Assembly (NCBI GenBank): GCA_039000515.1
Contig: JBCFYV010000100.1
Coordinates: 24,129,769 to 24,193,768 of the forward strand
DNA: 64,000 nucleotides
Reading direction: 5' to 3'
Source of the DNA: Timema cristinae
Taxonomy: Eukaryota > Arthropoda > Insecta > Phasmatodea > Timematidae
The notes below the pieces were generated by a model, which made no database searches, had not been told where the DNA came from, and worked only from the letters and a program-made list of their open reading frames with translations. This document shows positions 1-12,124 of the stretch, piece by piece (within the stretch, counting starts at the first letter, position 1; the number at the start of each line of letters is the position of its first letter). Made by a program: the position numbers and the translations under genes.

Positions 1-1316
1 ACGTTACATTCTCCAGAGAAACAACGCATAGTTTTTGATTTAAAGGCTTATAAAACCAGGGTGCCCATTATATTCAAGTATATATGGCGAATTTTAAAAT
101 TTGCATATAAATTAAAATGAAAGATTGCTTGAGACTTGGTTATGCAATGCTCAAGCTAAGTGTTCTGGTTTAGTTACTATAAGAAAAAAAAGAACGCAAC
201 ATAAATAGCAGGTTACATTTTTGTATCTTATATTTTACACAACTAAAGAAATAAACTTTTGACTATCGGGTCTTGAGGTGCTTGTGATTTAGTAAAATTT
301 TAAGTTTAAACTAGAGGAAAATATGTAGTTGTTTTATGTTAAATGTGAAATATAAGTACTATAGTATTTACTTTTATGTTATGTCTAAAATATAAATAAC
401 AATAATTAACTTGTGAGATGTTTATTACAAGATTGAACTATGTCCACTTTGACTAAACAATTTTCTTTTAAAAGTGAGATTTATATCTAAATAAAATGAT
501 ATTCAATAGTCATTAATTTAAATAATGCATCGAAAGCTTTTAATAAATTACCGATCATACAAACCTATTACAAAAAATTTAAACTTCCTAAACCTACTGA
601 AATATTTAAGTGTACAAACACTTAATCCAATCATGATATATCCAGAATAAATCAATTATTGCCTCAGGATATAAATTTAGTTTAATTTTCTACACATGCT
701 AACCTCAACAGTTCTGGGCAATCTGTCATGGGCATTGCATAATTTGACCAGGATATTTTCTCATTCATTTAAAAAGTTTCTGGTAATATGCTGCAATGCT
801 CACAACAACTATTCAAGAACTATTTGGATTAAAATATGTAGAAAATCAAACTAAGTGTATCTACTGAAGCAAAGTTTGATTAATTTAGCTAAAACATGGT
901 TTTTGCCATAAAAATTGCATACGTATGAATCCTAACACGTGTTCCCTTCTGTCCCACTTCAACGTTGTAATGTAATAAATATTTGATATAGTGATATTAT
1001 GTACACTCTGTTTCTCTAAAAGGTAACAAGCTTACCAAGAGGGTTACACTATTTATTGGACAGCTTAAAAGATAGGACGATGCTTTAAGAAGTAAGGTTA
1101 AAATGCTTCAGGGTGAACAAATAGTAATCATTAAAAACACAAAGGAAAAACCTTTAGATTAAAAACCTTTAGTATCAATATAACTGTTGTTAAAAACTAT
1201 TTAAAGGTAAACAAGACTAATAAGTAAACTTAAGATAAGATCCATGGATGCAAAACCAATTAACAGCTATGCCATTTTATTGTGCGACTGTATAAAATAA
1301 CGTTTTTTCAACTTAC
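1..1316. other. AT-rich sequence downstream of exon C, no supported feature
   Basis: This is minus-strand intron or 3' region of the zinc-finger gene. It is AT-rich, with no coding frame, no recognised repeat and no tRNA. A minus-strand AG at 1065-1064 with a pyrimidine tract, followed in phase 0 by four codons, a stop and an overlapping AATAAA (1063-1045), could be a tiny terminal exon; this is weak. Confidence 0.5.
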
Positions 1317-1429
1317 ACTATGTATTGTGGCTTGGCTTCGTGTTTTAATGTCATCTTCAGAGAACTGTATCACTCGACGAGTTGCCCGTTTGGCTGGTAA
1401 ATTTGAAATCATTCGCTGAATACTGTCAA
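1317..1429 (-). CDS. Exon C, short 3' coding exon of the zinc-finger gene
   Basis: This 113-nt exon is too short to show up as an ORF. Its acceptor is TTTCCTTTTAG (AG at 1431-1430) and its donor is AGT/GTAAGT (GT at 1316-1315). Only one of three frames is open: two bases complete a codon begun in exon B, then 37 codons follow (DSIQRMISNLPAKRATRR, then VIQFSEDDIKTRSQ and so on), ending in phase 0. The other two frames hit stops at once. The needed phase (1) is exactly what exon B supplies when its shifted frame ends at the 1639 donor, giving an Ile codon across the junction. The sequence is basic then acidic, like a linear tail. The next exon must lie in 1-1310 or beyond the window; the phase there is 0. 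Confidence 0.72.
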
Positions 1430-1532
1430 CTAAAAGGAAACAGCTATGTAAAATATATGAAAACTAGAATATATATATAAACCTATATTATTATTATATA
1501 ATTTGTTATAAAACTGATTCATTTATTTTGCA

Positions 1533-1596
<64 letters not shown>

Positions 1597-1638
1597 CCAC
1601 ATGCAGGAGACGTAAATAGGTGAAACATGCACACTTAC
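1430..1638 (-). other. Intron between exons B and C (209 bp)
   Basis: It is bounded by GTAAGT at the exon B side (1638-1633) and a pyrimidine tract plus AG at 1431-1430. About a quarter of its length is an uninterrupted (AT)n run (1539-1592). Confidence 0.7.
1539..1592. repeat. (AT)n microsatellite
   Basis: About 27 uninterrupted AT units inside the short B-C intron. It is probably length-polymorphic. Confidence 0.95.
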
Positions 1639-4600
1639 TGTCGGTGGCTCGATGTCTGGCCCGGTACTGTGGCAGCTTCATGGGGGAACTAGGAATGTTT
1701 CTTTTCATACCGCGTCGCCCTGCTGCCTGCGCCTTCGGCTGCCAAACGGACGCCACTTTCTGTTCCTTCTGCCGCCACTCGGACTGGCGGCCACCATGGT
1801 TAACATCCATGTATTGTCCCCACCACACTCCAACATGTGACGATGCAAGTCAGAGAGGGAGTTGAGCACTTTGCTACATTTGGTGCAACTGGACTCTGAT
1901 GCCTTTGTGGGAGGCACCACATTAGCTGAGGTAAGGGTACCAGTAGGGTTTAAGAAGCGACGACATAAGCTGCCTGGGAAAGGCAACTGGGAATTGGACT
2001 TATCGTCAAAAGACATGCCGGCAATGGTGGACTCTTCAAATTCCAAATGAGTGCACCACACGTTTGGATGCACAGAGTACTTGTGATCTTCCAGGATGTA
2101 TAGATCCCTAAATCTCTCACCACAAGCACCACATATGTACTTCCGAGGACGCACCCACTCTCCACTCAGCTCCACTGCACTCTCCAAGGCACTGTCTTGT
2201 GGGAAATCCCTCTGCATACTTCCACTTGATAAGGCAGGAACTTTTAAATCACTCAAAGATTTTCTTCTGGCACCAGTGCTCTTAGGACAGTCTAACTCGA
2301 TAATAGATTTATCTTTTACATCCATACATGAAGGCACAGATGGACTACTATTGGTTCTGGATAGTTCTGGTTTTGGGGAAGTTGGCGTGGAAATACTTTC
2401 AGTTTTTGCAACATCGTTTTTCATGAGACAAAGTCCTCTTGGAAAATCAAAATCACTATTATCTATCTCATCTTTAGTGTTAGGCGAAGTTGGTTCGGAG
2501 TTCAGCCGCTGAAGGTTTTGGCGCATCACCAACTGTGTTGATATGTCCAAGTGTGACATATCTTTAATATAAGATGCAAGACCATCCCCTCGTCCATCAT
2601 AGTTTTTTGGAAAGTTGTACTTTTCCCATGAGACTTTATGCACAAGCCCATCTCGCCTGCCACTTACCTTGGACACCTCACTAGAAATACTTTGTGCCAA
2701 CAAACTCATTCTATTATGTGGAGCACCATTTAGAGCAACAGAAGAAACAAGGTCTAGTTTTAACAAAATTTTCTCCCCTCGTTTAGGTCTGTCTATTGCA
2801 ATGCTTCTTTCAGGTTCTTTTTCTTTGTTTACATTATCAGAACACTCTAGTTTTCCATCTAAATGGTGAAGTAAGTTTTCTCGAATATTACTAGCTACTT
2901 TACTGTAGAAGAGTGTTTCTGGATCTAAAAGTTTTTCACTTATCTCAACAGTTTGAAATTGTTGCGTTAACTGAGGTCGAGCAGGTGCTTTTACTTTGGC
3001 TGGAGATCCTGTCAGAGTTTTTACAACGGCTGGACTTTGGCTTCTGCTACTCCCATTATTTTGACTACTTGCACTGCTACATACACTGGCTGTCTCAAAG
3101 TCTTTGGGGCCTTGTTTAGCTTTCTTAGTTTTAGCAGTGACTGTGCCATGAGCAAGGCGTCTATGGCGGCACATGTTCACATAGTTTGTAAACATTTTTT
3201 GACAAACTCCACAAGTGTAACGAAACTCATCACCTACAGTATTGAGTAAATCTGCTGGTTTGTTAGTACTGTCTTCATTTTCGTTAATAGTTTCTTTTTC
3301 TGCAGCCACAGAACTTTCATTTAACATGTTTGTAGAAGATTGACTAGTCTCTTTCAGGTTAACCCTTTGGATTGCAGGTAATGAATTAACTGTTATATCA
3401 CTATTAGTGGTCTGTGATACATCAACCACCAAGGTACTTTTATTCGACTCAACATTGTCTGGTTTAGGGATCTTTAACTTAGTTTTCATATGAGATGTTT
3501 CAAGATGTTTATTAAAAGATTCTCTGCTATCAAACCTAATTGCACACATTACACATCCATGATACTTGTCAGGATGGGAAGCTACCATATGCTCCATAAG
3601 CAAACTAAAGTCCTTAAACTTCTTCTGTGACTTGCTACAATATGGACAGGCATGATATTTTCGTTTGCCTGGACCCTTTTGTTTCTTATGCATCCTACCC
3701 TGATGTCGTTTACGAATGGCTGCACTTTTGAAACCCTTATCACAATATAAACAAAGATGAACTTTGATGAGACATCTTTCTTGAGTTTCTTCGTTTGCAG
3801 AAACTGGGTTTTTATTGTGAACTGCAGAGGCACAATGGCGAAGATAATTATGTTTGTGAGTAAAAGTGGCATTGCATTGATTACATGCATAAGTGTTGTT
3901 TTCTCCAATAACAACATTAGTAGCTGTTGGAGGGTGATTGGACAAATGGGATTTTAAGTCATCCTTTTCATCAAAACAAATTCCACATGTGTGGCACCTA
4001 TATAAACCAGGAAAATGTATGGGTATGTCTGATGTGGTGGTGCCAATAACTTCCTTAATGTCTGATGTGGTGGTGCCAATAACTTCCTTAAAAGACGAAT
4101 TTTCAAAAGGTATGTTAGTGTGCATACTTTCATTTTTACCATCTTGAATGGGTTCACAGTTGTATGTTGCCTCACCTTGCGACTTTACTGTGCCATTAGA
4201 AACACATGGAATTATCAAGATGCCAGTATCATTAGAAACTGTTTCAGTTTTAATGCCATCACTAGTGGTACACTGTTCTTCCACAATATGATTACAATTA
4301 AGTGTTTCCTGGGAAAGAGTACTTCCAACTGAAATAATTTTAGAGTTTTGCATGTAGATTTTGGTATTGGTCCCTGATTGAACAGCCATTTTGTCTCCTA
4401 CAACTATCCCACAGTTGGAAATATCTCTTTCTGTCAAGTGTCGATAATTGATGTGTGAGCGAAGGTAGTGGCGCTTCAAACTAAAAGCTCGTTGATATAC
4501 ACCTGAACAAATGTCACAAGCATATAGTTTCTGGCCATCTGGAAGTTTCATGTGATGAATTGATTTTATTTGAAAAAAGAATTTATCTGGAGGGATGAAC

Positions 4601-6320
4601 GGGCGACCTCGATATGTGGATGGTTTGATGGAAATTGATGATGAATCATTTTGTGTGCATGAAACAGAGAGTAATGAAGGAATACCATGTTCGTTAGTGT
4701 GTTTCTCTTCAAGTTCTTTAGGCTCACAGTATGAACTCCTCTCTTCACAGTGAGACATGAAATTTTCTCTCGGTTTGTTTACCATAAAATCAATAGGATT
4801 TGTTTCATGGATATTTGTCTTAGGCGTTATTAAAGGGAGTGTTTCACATACTTTACCATTAACTTGTTCTAAACCCAATGCAGTAATTAAACTTCCTGAC
4901 AAAGACTTGCTATTAGAGTTTAAAAAAGGACTGGAATTAGTACATTCTGCTCTCTTTAAACATGTTCCAAGAGCCAAGGACACTTTGGATAAAGGCAAAC
5001 TGCACGGGACACCTGTTATTGAGGTATTCCACCCAATAACCTTACTTTTAGGATTTTCTGCTATGGTTTTATCTTTGGATAAAGATTGTCTTCGAAGAAA
5101 TAAGCACTTTGCTTTCACATCCTCCACGAGATTTCCATCTTCAACTGAATCTGGTATAATTTTTTGGTGAGAAATATCTGATCCTGATATATGTTGTCTA
5201 TCACAACTAATTTTATGTGAACTAACTATATTCTTGTTTATGTGACACAAAGAATTAATTTGACACTTGTCATGTTTGTTCCATAAGCCTAATGCATTAT
5301 ACAAGCCACTAGCCATTTGATACTCATTACTTAAAAAATTTCTAGTTTGATTTATAATATTGAAGCCTAAATAATTTGGTGTGCAGCTATCCGTTATATT
5401 TTTATCTACAGAAGATTTATCGCTTCTAAGATGACTATCATTACAAATTTGGGCTGCTACCATGCTATTATATTTATCTTCTATATTCTGTCTCAACTCT
5501 TGTTGGTTGAAGCACATGTTACCAACAACAGCATTACTGCATTGACTTGTACTGTCACAACAAGTGGTGTGTTTTGAATGAGAAGATGAAACATGCATAC
5601 ATTTTACATTTTGGTTAACTTGATTGGGACATTCACATTGTTTTACATTGGTAATATGTGGTTCTCCATTTTCAGGTACTCTGTCATTCTCTTTATCTTT
5701 ACCAAGTTGAGTGGATTTGTTCAGTAAATTTCCTCCTATATTTTCAGAATGCAAGAAGGGGTGAATGTTGTGGGCAACTGCAGAGGTCAATTGAGAATGT
5801 TCTACCACATTGAAGATCAAGTCTCTAAGGTATTTTGTCACCACTTCTAGCGCTTCTTCATTGTAATGTCCTTGAGACAAACTGTGAGCAAGTTTTTGAG
5901 TTTCACTTAATCTCAAGGAAAGATTGTCTAAGACAGGAGAGTTATTTCCCGTTGAACTACCCAAACTTTCCGAGACTAGTGGAGTAATTGTCCTTTGTAC
6001 ACTTTCAGTAAAATTACTACTAACTTGATTTCCCAAATGTGTATGATCACTTAAATTATTTGCCCTATTAGTACTACTACATAAACTATCTGAAGATGAG
6101 AGAGTGGTGAACACACGCGGAACTGAAATGCAATGTTCTGCAGCACCGCGATTAGCACAGTTGTGTTGGTCTCTAGATGATTTGGTTGATTTCAGTCTTT
6201 TGGACTTGTTTTCACAGTTCTCACCGACTTTGGTCCAAGATTTTGATGATTCCCCACAATGCACTGGAATTGGACTTGAGCTTGCATGATCTCTATCTTT
6301 GACCATGCTGCACTTCCCAT
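1639..6320 (-). CDS. Exon B, large C2H2 zinc-finger exon (internal exon; frame broken near 1719)
   Basis: This is a 4,682-nt exon. The acceptor is a clear pyrimidine tract plus AG at 6322-6321, and the exon enters at codon position 2 (phase 1). The in-frame start-like codon at 6330 is TTG and lies inside the acceptor, so it is not a start. About 590 Ser/Asn/Thr-rich residues precede the fingers. Nine C2H2/C2HC fingers follow: 4524-4453, 4002-3934, 3891-3817, 3759-3688, 3657-3574, 3564-3490, 3219-3148, 2139-2068, and a C2HC-like one at 1887-1825. They are scattered, without TGEKP linkers, so this is not a tandem KRAB-type array. The tail is very basic (GSRRRRQQ). The main frame stops at 1707-1705. 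A one-base shift at the GGG run (1718-1720) continues as RRGMKRNIP and reaches the donor ACA/GTAAGT (GT at 1638-1637). It probably acts as a nuclear DNA- or chromatin-binding protein. I do not recognise the orthologue. Confidence 0.88.
1718..1720 (-). other. Frame break in exon B (missing base in a G run, or real frameshift)
   Basis: Codons CAG CAG GGC GAC GCG GTA TGA end the main frame. One extra base in the G run would instead give CAG CAG GGG CGA CGC GGT ATG and carry the basic tail to a strong splice donor in the phase required by exon C. The site is a homopolymer, where long-read assemblies commonly drop a base. A genuine truncating mutation or programmed slippage cannot be excluded from one sequence. 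Confidence 0.65.
4025..4090 (-). repeat. In-frame 33-bp tandem duplication inside exon B
   Basis: Two identical 33-bp copies (4025-4057 and 4058-4090) add a second copy of the 11-residue unit KEVIGTTTSDI just before finger 2. The perfect identity suggests a recent duplication, or an assembly artefact. It keeps the frame. Confidence 0.95.
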
Positions 6321-6332
6321 CTAAAAACAAAA

Positions 6333-7009
6333 GAGAGAAAAATAGGATTATCTATTTGAAAATAATGTAAGTTAGTTTCCAAATTTTATGTTAAAAATAC
6401 CCCAAACACACATTTATAAAAGTCTGGAAATTATTTTTTAAATGGAAATATTGAACAAATTAAATATATAATTAAATTATTTTATGTATGTTTACTACTT
6501 ATGTAGTAATTGGAAGAGAAAATTACTGTAGCAAGAACATAGAATACCACAAACGTATGTATTAATTGTATAGCTACCCAACAAATTAAGACTTTAGTAC
6601 ACCATAATATTGCTTTAAAACTAACATTTATTGGCATCTTAAACACAGCTTGTAGTCATATCATCATATGTTAGATAGTTCAAGTGGATGGTTTTTCTGT
6701 GATAAAGAGCTTCCCAAATTCTTTCAATGCATATTCAATTAGGAGAAAATATTGTTTCTTCTTTAACTAGATTTTTTATTTGGAATATAGTTACCTAAAT
6801 ATGGTTCTACATGTTTAATCAACTGCACACCATTAATAAGATTATAAATATTATAATGGATCAATAATAAATAATCAAGAGATACTAGATGGATGGAAAG
6901 AAATATTCTCACTGCCTCATCTTTGCAAAAGGTTGAAGAAACCAGTTTTGTATTAATTATGTATTAGGGTAAATATGACATATAATTTAGTAAGTAAATG
7001 ATTATTAAT
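6333..7009. other. Intronic AT-rich sequence, nothing recognised
   Basis: This is the intron sequence just upstream of exon B. No open frame, repeat family or RNA gene was seen apart from the exon B acceptor at its edge. Confidence 0.6.
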
Positions 7010-7010
7010 A

Positions 7011-7057
<47 letters not shown>

Positions 7058-7060
<3 letters not shown>

Positions 7061-7144
7061 GCCCTCTAGCTTCGTGGGAGGGAAGTGTGAGATTAGTGAT
7101 GAGTCATCAGTCAGGGCTCTCGCTTATTATATATATATATTTAT

Positions 7145-7176
<32 letters not shown>

Positions 7177-7262
7177 ATATATATTATGCGAGAGCCCTGA
7201 CTGACTGACTGACTCATCACTAATTCTCACACTTCCCTTTCCCACGAAGCTAGAGGGCTTAA
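7058..7262. repeat. Fold-back element with about 65-75-bp arms and an AT-dinucleotide loop
   Basis: The left arm (7058-7123) starts TAAGCCCTCTAGCTTCGTGG and ends GGGCTCTCGC. The right arm (7188-7262) is its reverse complement with a few changes, notably an expanded GACT run (7198-7214). The spacer is almost pure TA. A CT/TA run (7011-7057) precedes it. No protein is encoded, so this is a MITE-like or cruciform-forming palindrome. Confidence 0.85.
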
Positions 7263-8880
7263 ATTTGGCTCAGGTGTTCCTTATAAGCTAATTAGGAAAA
7301 CTAAAGATGTTTTAGTTTGATGTTTTGTGACTAAGGAGGGTGAAATTGGGGAAGCTAGCCTAATCAACAATATTGCTTTGTTAACTATTTTTAAGCATTT
7401 AGAGGGTAATAATCTGATAAGTTTGTTCTAATAATGCCTTCAAAAAAATATAGCACTTATTTTTAGCCCCGTAGATGCTTCTAAGGGGCGAAAAAAAATA
7501 CAGACAATTAATCAAAATATGTAACTACGTTTTAATATGCAACTCCAAGAGAGGGCAGAAGTCTGTAGCTTATATTTTGCTGAATTTTGTCGTGTTTGTA
7601 GTTCCTGTGTGAGTGAGAGGGCCCGGCTGGGGCGGTGTGTGGGGTGGGAGACCTGTCCAGCCACGTTCAGCTGATAGTGCCCCAGGCATTAGGCAAGGGG
7701 GCCTGCCGAAAATAAGACTCCCCATGAGAAACAATGCATGGTCACCTCTGCGCGGTGTTTCTCGGGTAGCTCTAAGAACCATGCTATTAAGCTTCAAACA
7801 AAAATTCCTCATTTTCATCCAAAAATAAATAATAACACATCATCCCGTGCGAAGAACTGGTATTCAGCTAGTTTAAATATAAAGTTATCCAGGGTGTGTT
7901 AGGAAGTGTTAAGTTTTATATATTTATAGTTATAATTTATGGTTTGTTAGATACTAACACAAAGATCTGGTAACTTGTGGTCAAAGTTGGTCGGAGAAAG
8001 GAGGCCATTATTTACAACTGGTGGAATCCTAAGAATGTGCCGGTAAACCACACGAGGGTTAGAATTCCAGGTAGGGAAGTTTTTGGAAGTAGCTCAGTAC
8101 TGGAGGGTTTAATTATGTGAGAGTTTTAAAACTTTTATAAATAAAAAAAAGTAGTCAAGTTGCTTGATTATTTTTAATTTCCTTGCAATAGATATTTTGT
8201 AATTACTGTCACTAACATCATTACAGCAAATTCCTTGAACTATCAAAGGCATATATTGATAAATGGTACAACACAATTGGGCATCCATTCTTACATATTA
8301 TTTTATAGTGAAAACAACATTTTAAAAATTTGGCACCATTAATTTTGCATTAAATTAATTTTTATCTTAAAAATAAGTTGATAGTATTAGTCATCACCAT
8401 CATGAAACACCCTCCCCATATTTCCAATTAAAAAAAAATTGAGGTGTTTTTGAAAAAGTTCAAATTTTTCAAAATTGGTCGAACAACTCTTAATTTTATA
8501 TCTTGAATTAAAATCACAATTGTATCTTGAGGTATGAGAATATAACATCTAAATATCAAGTTGAATGAAATTTACTAAATTGTCTCGGATATAGTGTAAA
8601 ACCCACTTTTTTTTAGTTTGGGGGTCCACTAGAAAATTTTACTATAACTTAATCCAATAAAAGTGTTTATACATTTATAAGATCTATCATAATCTTTAGG
8701 TAGACAAATTTCACAGTTAAGATACTTTCACTTTATAAGAAAAAGTGAAAATAGGTTGTACTAAGTGATGGTGACTTTATACCTGTAGTTCAATTTAAAA
8801 AAACTTTTTAAAAATTTAAACTGATCCAAACTTTGTTGAAAGTGTTTGACTAAATTGTCATGATAAATAAAATGTATTCA
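7263..8880. other. Intronic sequence, no gene; possible old repeat at 7480-7870
   Basis: The block 7600-7830 is GC-richer than its surroundings and open on both strands (71-82 codons), but neither frame resembles a known protein. The rest is AT-rich and featureless. Confidence 0.5.
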
Positions 8881-9057
8881 AAGTAATGCTTTGGTAGCCT
8901 CCTATGAGACGGTGTTGAATAAAATGTGACGTCAGACAAAGACACAAGCCCGTCCGCCAATGCCCCGTACAGCAGCACAATAGACTACCCGCCACCGGTA
9001 GGTGTTGAGTGGAGTCGTCTTAATAGGCGCTAGTGTGTACTACAGCATATTCAGCGT

Positions 9058-9092
<35 letters not shown>

Positions 9093-9120
9093 CAGTAGTA
9101 GTAGTAGTGGTGGTGGTAGC
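8881..9120. promoter_or_regulatory. CpG-richer intronic block with a CRE palindrome (TGACGTCA at 8927-8934)
   Basis: The base composition rises well above the surrounding intron (8890-9050), with a perfect CREB/ATF palindrome at 8927-8934. A second perfect copy lies 577 bp away at 9511-9518 in another CpG-containing stretch. This could be an intronic enhancer or alternative promoter; no TATA or initiator can be argued for. Confidence 0.3.
9057..9119. repeat. (TAG)n / (TGG)n trinucleotide repeat
   Basis: About 10 TAG units, an interruption (GCAG), four more, then TGG units. Confidence 0.95.
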
Positions 9121-9510
9121 TGACCGCTAACAAAACATTTTTATTACAACATTGGTTGAAAACTAGTCACTAATAACCTATTCAGAAATAATAATTATTT
9201 TCTTAGTAATACTATCAATCAAAAGAGTTAATAAACGCTTCCAATATTATTTCGTAAGTCTTAATGCATAATTGGCTTTTTCGTTTTGAAAGAACAAAAA
9301 AATTGATAAAACTATTGTCTTTTGTTTCGCGTTGTCATAAAAAGAGATATTATGTTGCATGAAATAATAAATTAAAAATTATTAGATTCATACTAGTATT
9401 TTCTTACAACTGGCCACCATAAATTATATAAATATAAATTATAACATAGAAAAATCAAACTTTTTACTTTGTAAACACATGCGCATGAACACAAGCAAAC
9501 GCGGTTTGTA

Positions 9511-9518
9511 TGACGTCA
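9511..9518. promoter_or_regulatory. Second CRE palindrome TGACGTCA
   Basis: A perfect 8-bp palindrome lies in a locally GC-richer stretch (9475-9560). Chance occurrence in 64 kb is about one, so two within 600 bp in CpG-rich patches is suggestive only. Confidence 0.3.
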
Positions 9519-10283
9519 TCAACCACACTCATTTCGGCCTTGTTCGCTATCTTAATAAATATGTAGGCCTTTTAGAAGCTCTTGTTTGTAAAGCATTTTT
9601 AAACGAACTACAAACACCGCTTTAAGAAAATCGTTTATTGTAAAAGTTTTGATTGCTAAACGTTATAACAGCTCAACACATGGTCTTGCAGATCAGATGG
9701 CTTGGCGAATGGAAACCTGAGAGAAGAGCTGGTAACTTTTGTTAGCTGTCAAATAAAGCTAACAGTAAGGAAATTTAGGAATCCACGACTGCGCTTGTAC
9801 CAAAGTGGTTTCCCGCAATCCCCACTTGATCACAATAAAAGTGATATTAATGAAATCTTTTTTAAAATATTAAAATGACGATTTTTTAATTGGGTTTTTA
9901 TTTTTTTTAATAAGACTGAACGATCTTATTCCTACGCTGGGTGCTCTTTATTTTTTCACTTCTCGTTTTATTTGGTTGTAGTCTTAATCATTTTTAGAAT
10001 TTAAAGAAGTAAATTCAATATCGTTATCATGCGAGAAAGGATCTGTCTGAAAGCTTCGTCACCCGCGAAGAGAAAAGTGGTTGGTCGCTGCGTGTATCGC
10101 GAATGGACACCGCGCGCAACACAGACATATGTGGCCGCGTCAAAAAAATCAATAACTCCCTTTCAGTGCTCATAAGGAGAGGTCCAATATCCAGCTCACG
10201 TGACAACTGTGAGCAGGTGTGGCAGGAAATCTCTAGACTAGGAAATTTTTAGGTAGTAGCTCTTTGTTAATGCCGCCCTTAGG

Positions 10284-10285
<2 letters not shown>

Positions 10286-10319
<34 letters not shown>
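10286..10319. repeat. (TG)n microsatellite
   Basis: About 17 uninterrupted GT units. Confidence 0.95.
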
Positions 10320-10320
<1 letters not shown>

Positions 10321-11376
10321 AGAACAAATCAAAATTCATTTGTTAGTGTATCTTTTCGGACGTTTATTAAATTGATTGCATGTATTTAGTGTATTGTTAG
10401 TATGGATAAATACTGCCTATTCAGGCCTTGGGAAGAGTAGCCAACATCAAAAAGTCAAGATTCTCTTTTACACGAAGATAGCAGCAGGGAGTATTTTTTA
10501 TGAACCGTTTATAAATAATAACTTTATTTATCATTTGCTTGCTCAGCGATGGTGAAAATATTAATCTAAATATAAAATGGCCCAAAATGTAAATCTTTTT
10601 ATTTATTTTTATTTAGGAAGTCATGAAGGGTCGACATTTATCAAAATCTAAAGTTCAATTTTTTGACGATCACAATACTGTCTCTCTTCAAGGGGTCGAG
10701 AAAGTAAAAACTCCAAAGAGCTTCTAGGGCCGTCCATTTTTTTTTTAAAGTTAAAGACCACTCTAAATAAATTCTTAAGTCTAACGGCATTCGATTTTAA
10801 AAATATTTCAGAGGAAGGCCTTTCTTAATAGAGGCGTGTGACTACTCTATAATTATATAATATTAATTTAAAATGTTATATATTTGTATGTGTGTTTAAA
10901 CTTAAATCACATTTATGGGGGGTGCCAGAGTAAAAAAGGTGTCAAATATTCAAAGGCTTTTGACATAATATGCTAATTAATTGTCTTTCTTTTTTCCCTT
11001 TTAAGATATGATTAAAAAACACTTGTATTTATACTGTGAAGGTTTTGGTAAATAGCTAAGGTGTGAGAGGTTTAATAGAGAAGTATTAATATCCTTGGAC
11101 ACGAATTGAAATTATTAGACCGCTGTTCGGTGTCAAAGAGATGCCGTTCTTTTGAGTGCATGCCGATGCTGCTGCACTAGAGTCTTTCTTGCATTCAGAT
11201 TAAAATATCCTGGACTAATGTTTTCCACTTACACCGGCCGTGTACCAAGGCTGGCATGGCTGCAATATCTTAAAAAAAAAGAGACTTTAATTACATTAAT
11301 AAAAGAAAATTGACCAAAATGTACTTAAATAGGAACCAATGTGTTTTGGGGAAAAAATAAACTAGGTACACCATTC

Positions 11377-11443
11377 TAAATATAATAATAATAATAATAA
11401 TAATTAATAATAATATTTAATAATAACAACAATAATAATAAAA
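11377..11443. repeat. (AAT)n low-complexity tract
   Basis: Imperfect AAT/ATA units. It resembles the tails of the SINEs here but has no SINE body attached. Confidence 0.8.
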
Positions 11444-11837
11444 TATTTTCAAAAATCAACATTATATGCGTTCGTATGGGATGTGCCCAGGCACGCCCTA
11501 TGTCTAAGCAAGTGAATTTTAATTTAATCGCGCGACATGGAGTTTAAAATAAAGATTGTTTGTATCAAGAACTAAACGCCAAAATGAGTAATACAGAGCG
11601 TCTAGAACAGGTAGATAAACACTTCAAATTCTAGGGTAATTTTGGTTAGATTATTATGTGACTATCTTTTTAATAAAGGTTTAGTTGTTGATTAAAATAA
11701 ATATGCAGGTTTAGTTAAGTTCTTACGCTTACAAACAGCCCCCCCCCCCCCTTACCATCCATACATATATCTATACACACGGTATTCCTCCTCCCGTCCC
11801 ACACACCCCTTGGAAATAAACAACCCTTTCTTTCATT

Positions 11838-12124
11838 ATTATTATTTTATTTATTATTATATGCACCACGTCTTACTACCCGTTCGGGTTATACGCACTT
11901 ACGCTAATGTGTAATGGTAGGGTGATTGTGAGATGAAATGAAGGACCTACGTTTAACGTGGAATCCGAACCACGGTGGAGGCCTGGCATTCCCCACATTC
12001 ACCAGATGTCTTGTCAGAGGTGAAGGAAGGGTTTGGAAATCAGATAAATCTGTGCCGGGACCGAGGATTGAACCCCGGCCGCCAGCACAGAAGTTTGACA
12101 CCTTACCCCTAGACCACCAGGTCA
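11838..12124 (-). mobile_element. SINE family A copy 1 (tRNA-derived), with target duplication
   Basis: Read on the minus strand it has a tRNA-like head (GACCTGGTGGTCTAGGGGTAAGG, box B GGTTCAATCC), an internal body, a conserved tail (CGAACGGGTAGTAAGACG...) and an (AAT)n end at 11838-11860. Flanks CCCTTTCTTTCATT (11824-11837) and CCCTTTCTTCATT (12125-12137) form a 13-14-bp target duplication with one indel, consistent with LINE-type retrotransposition. Confidence 0.9.

Larger units (their letters stand above)
9120..11376. other. Intronic sequence without genes; GC-richer patch 10040-10160
   Basis: Mostly AT-rich. The patch at 10040-10160 is rich in CG dinucleotides and unlike its neighbours. 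A (TG)n run (10286-10319) is the only clear repeat. No coding frame is supported. Confidence 0.5.

Noticed and set aside
1033..1063. Possible tiny terminal exon with stop and AATAAA
   Set aside because: The acceptor is plausible and phase 0 fits, but only four codons precede the stop and the AATAAA overlaps it. Too weak to call without transcripts.
4757..5170. 137-codon plus-strand frame within exon B
   Set aside because: It is a shadow frame opposite the zinc-finger coding strand; no domain.
6328..6330. Apparent start of the zinc-finger protein at 6330
   Set aside because: The codon is TTG and sits inside a splice-acceptor pyrimidine tract just before AG; the exon begins at 6320.
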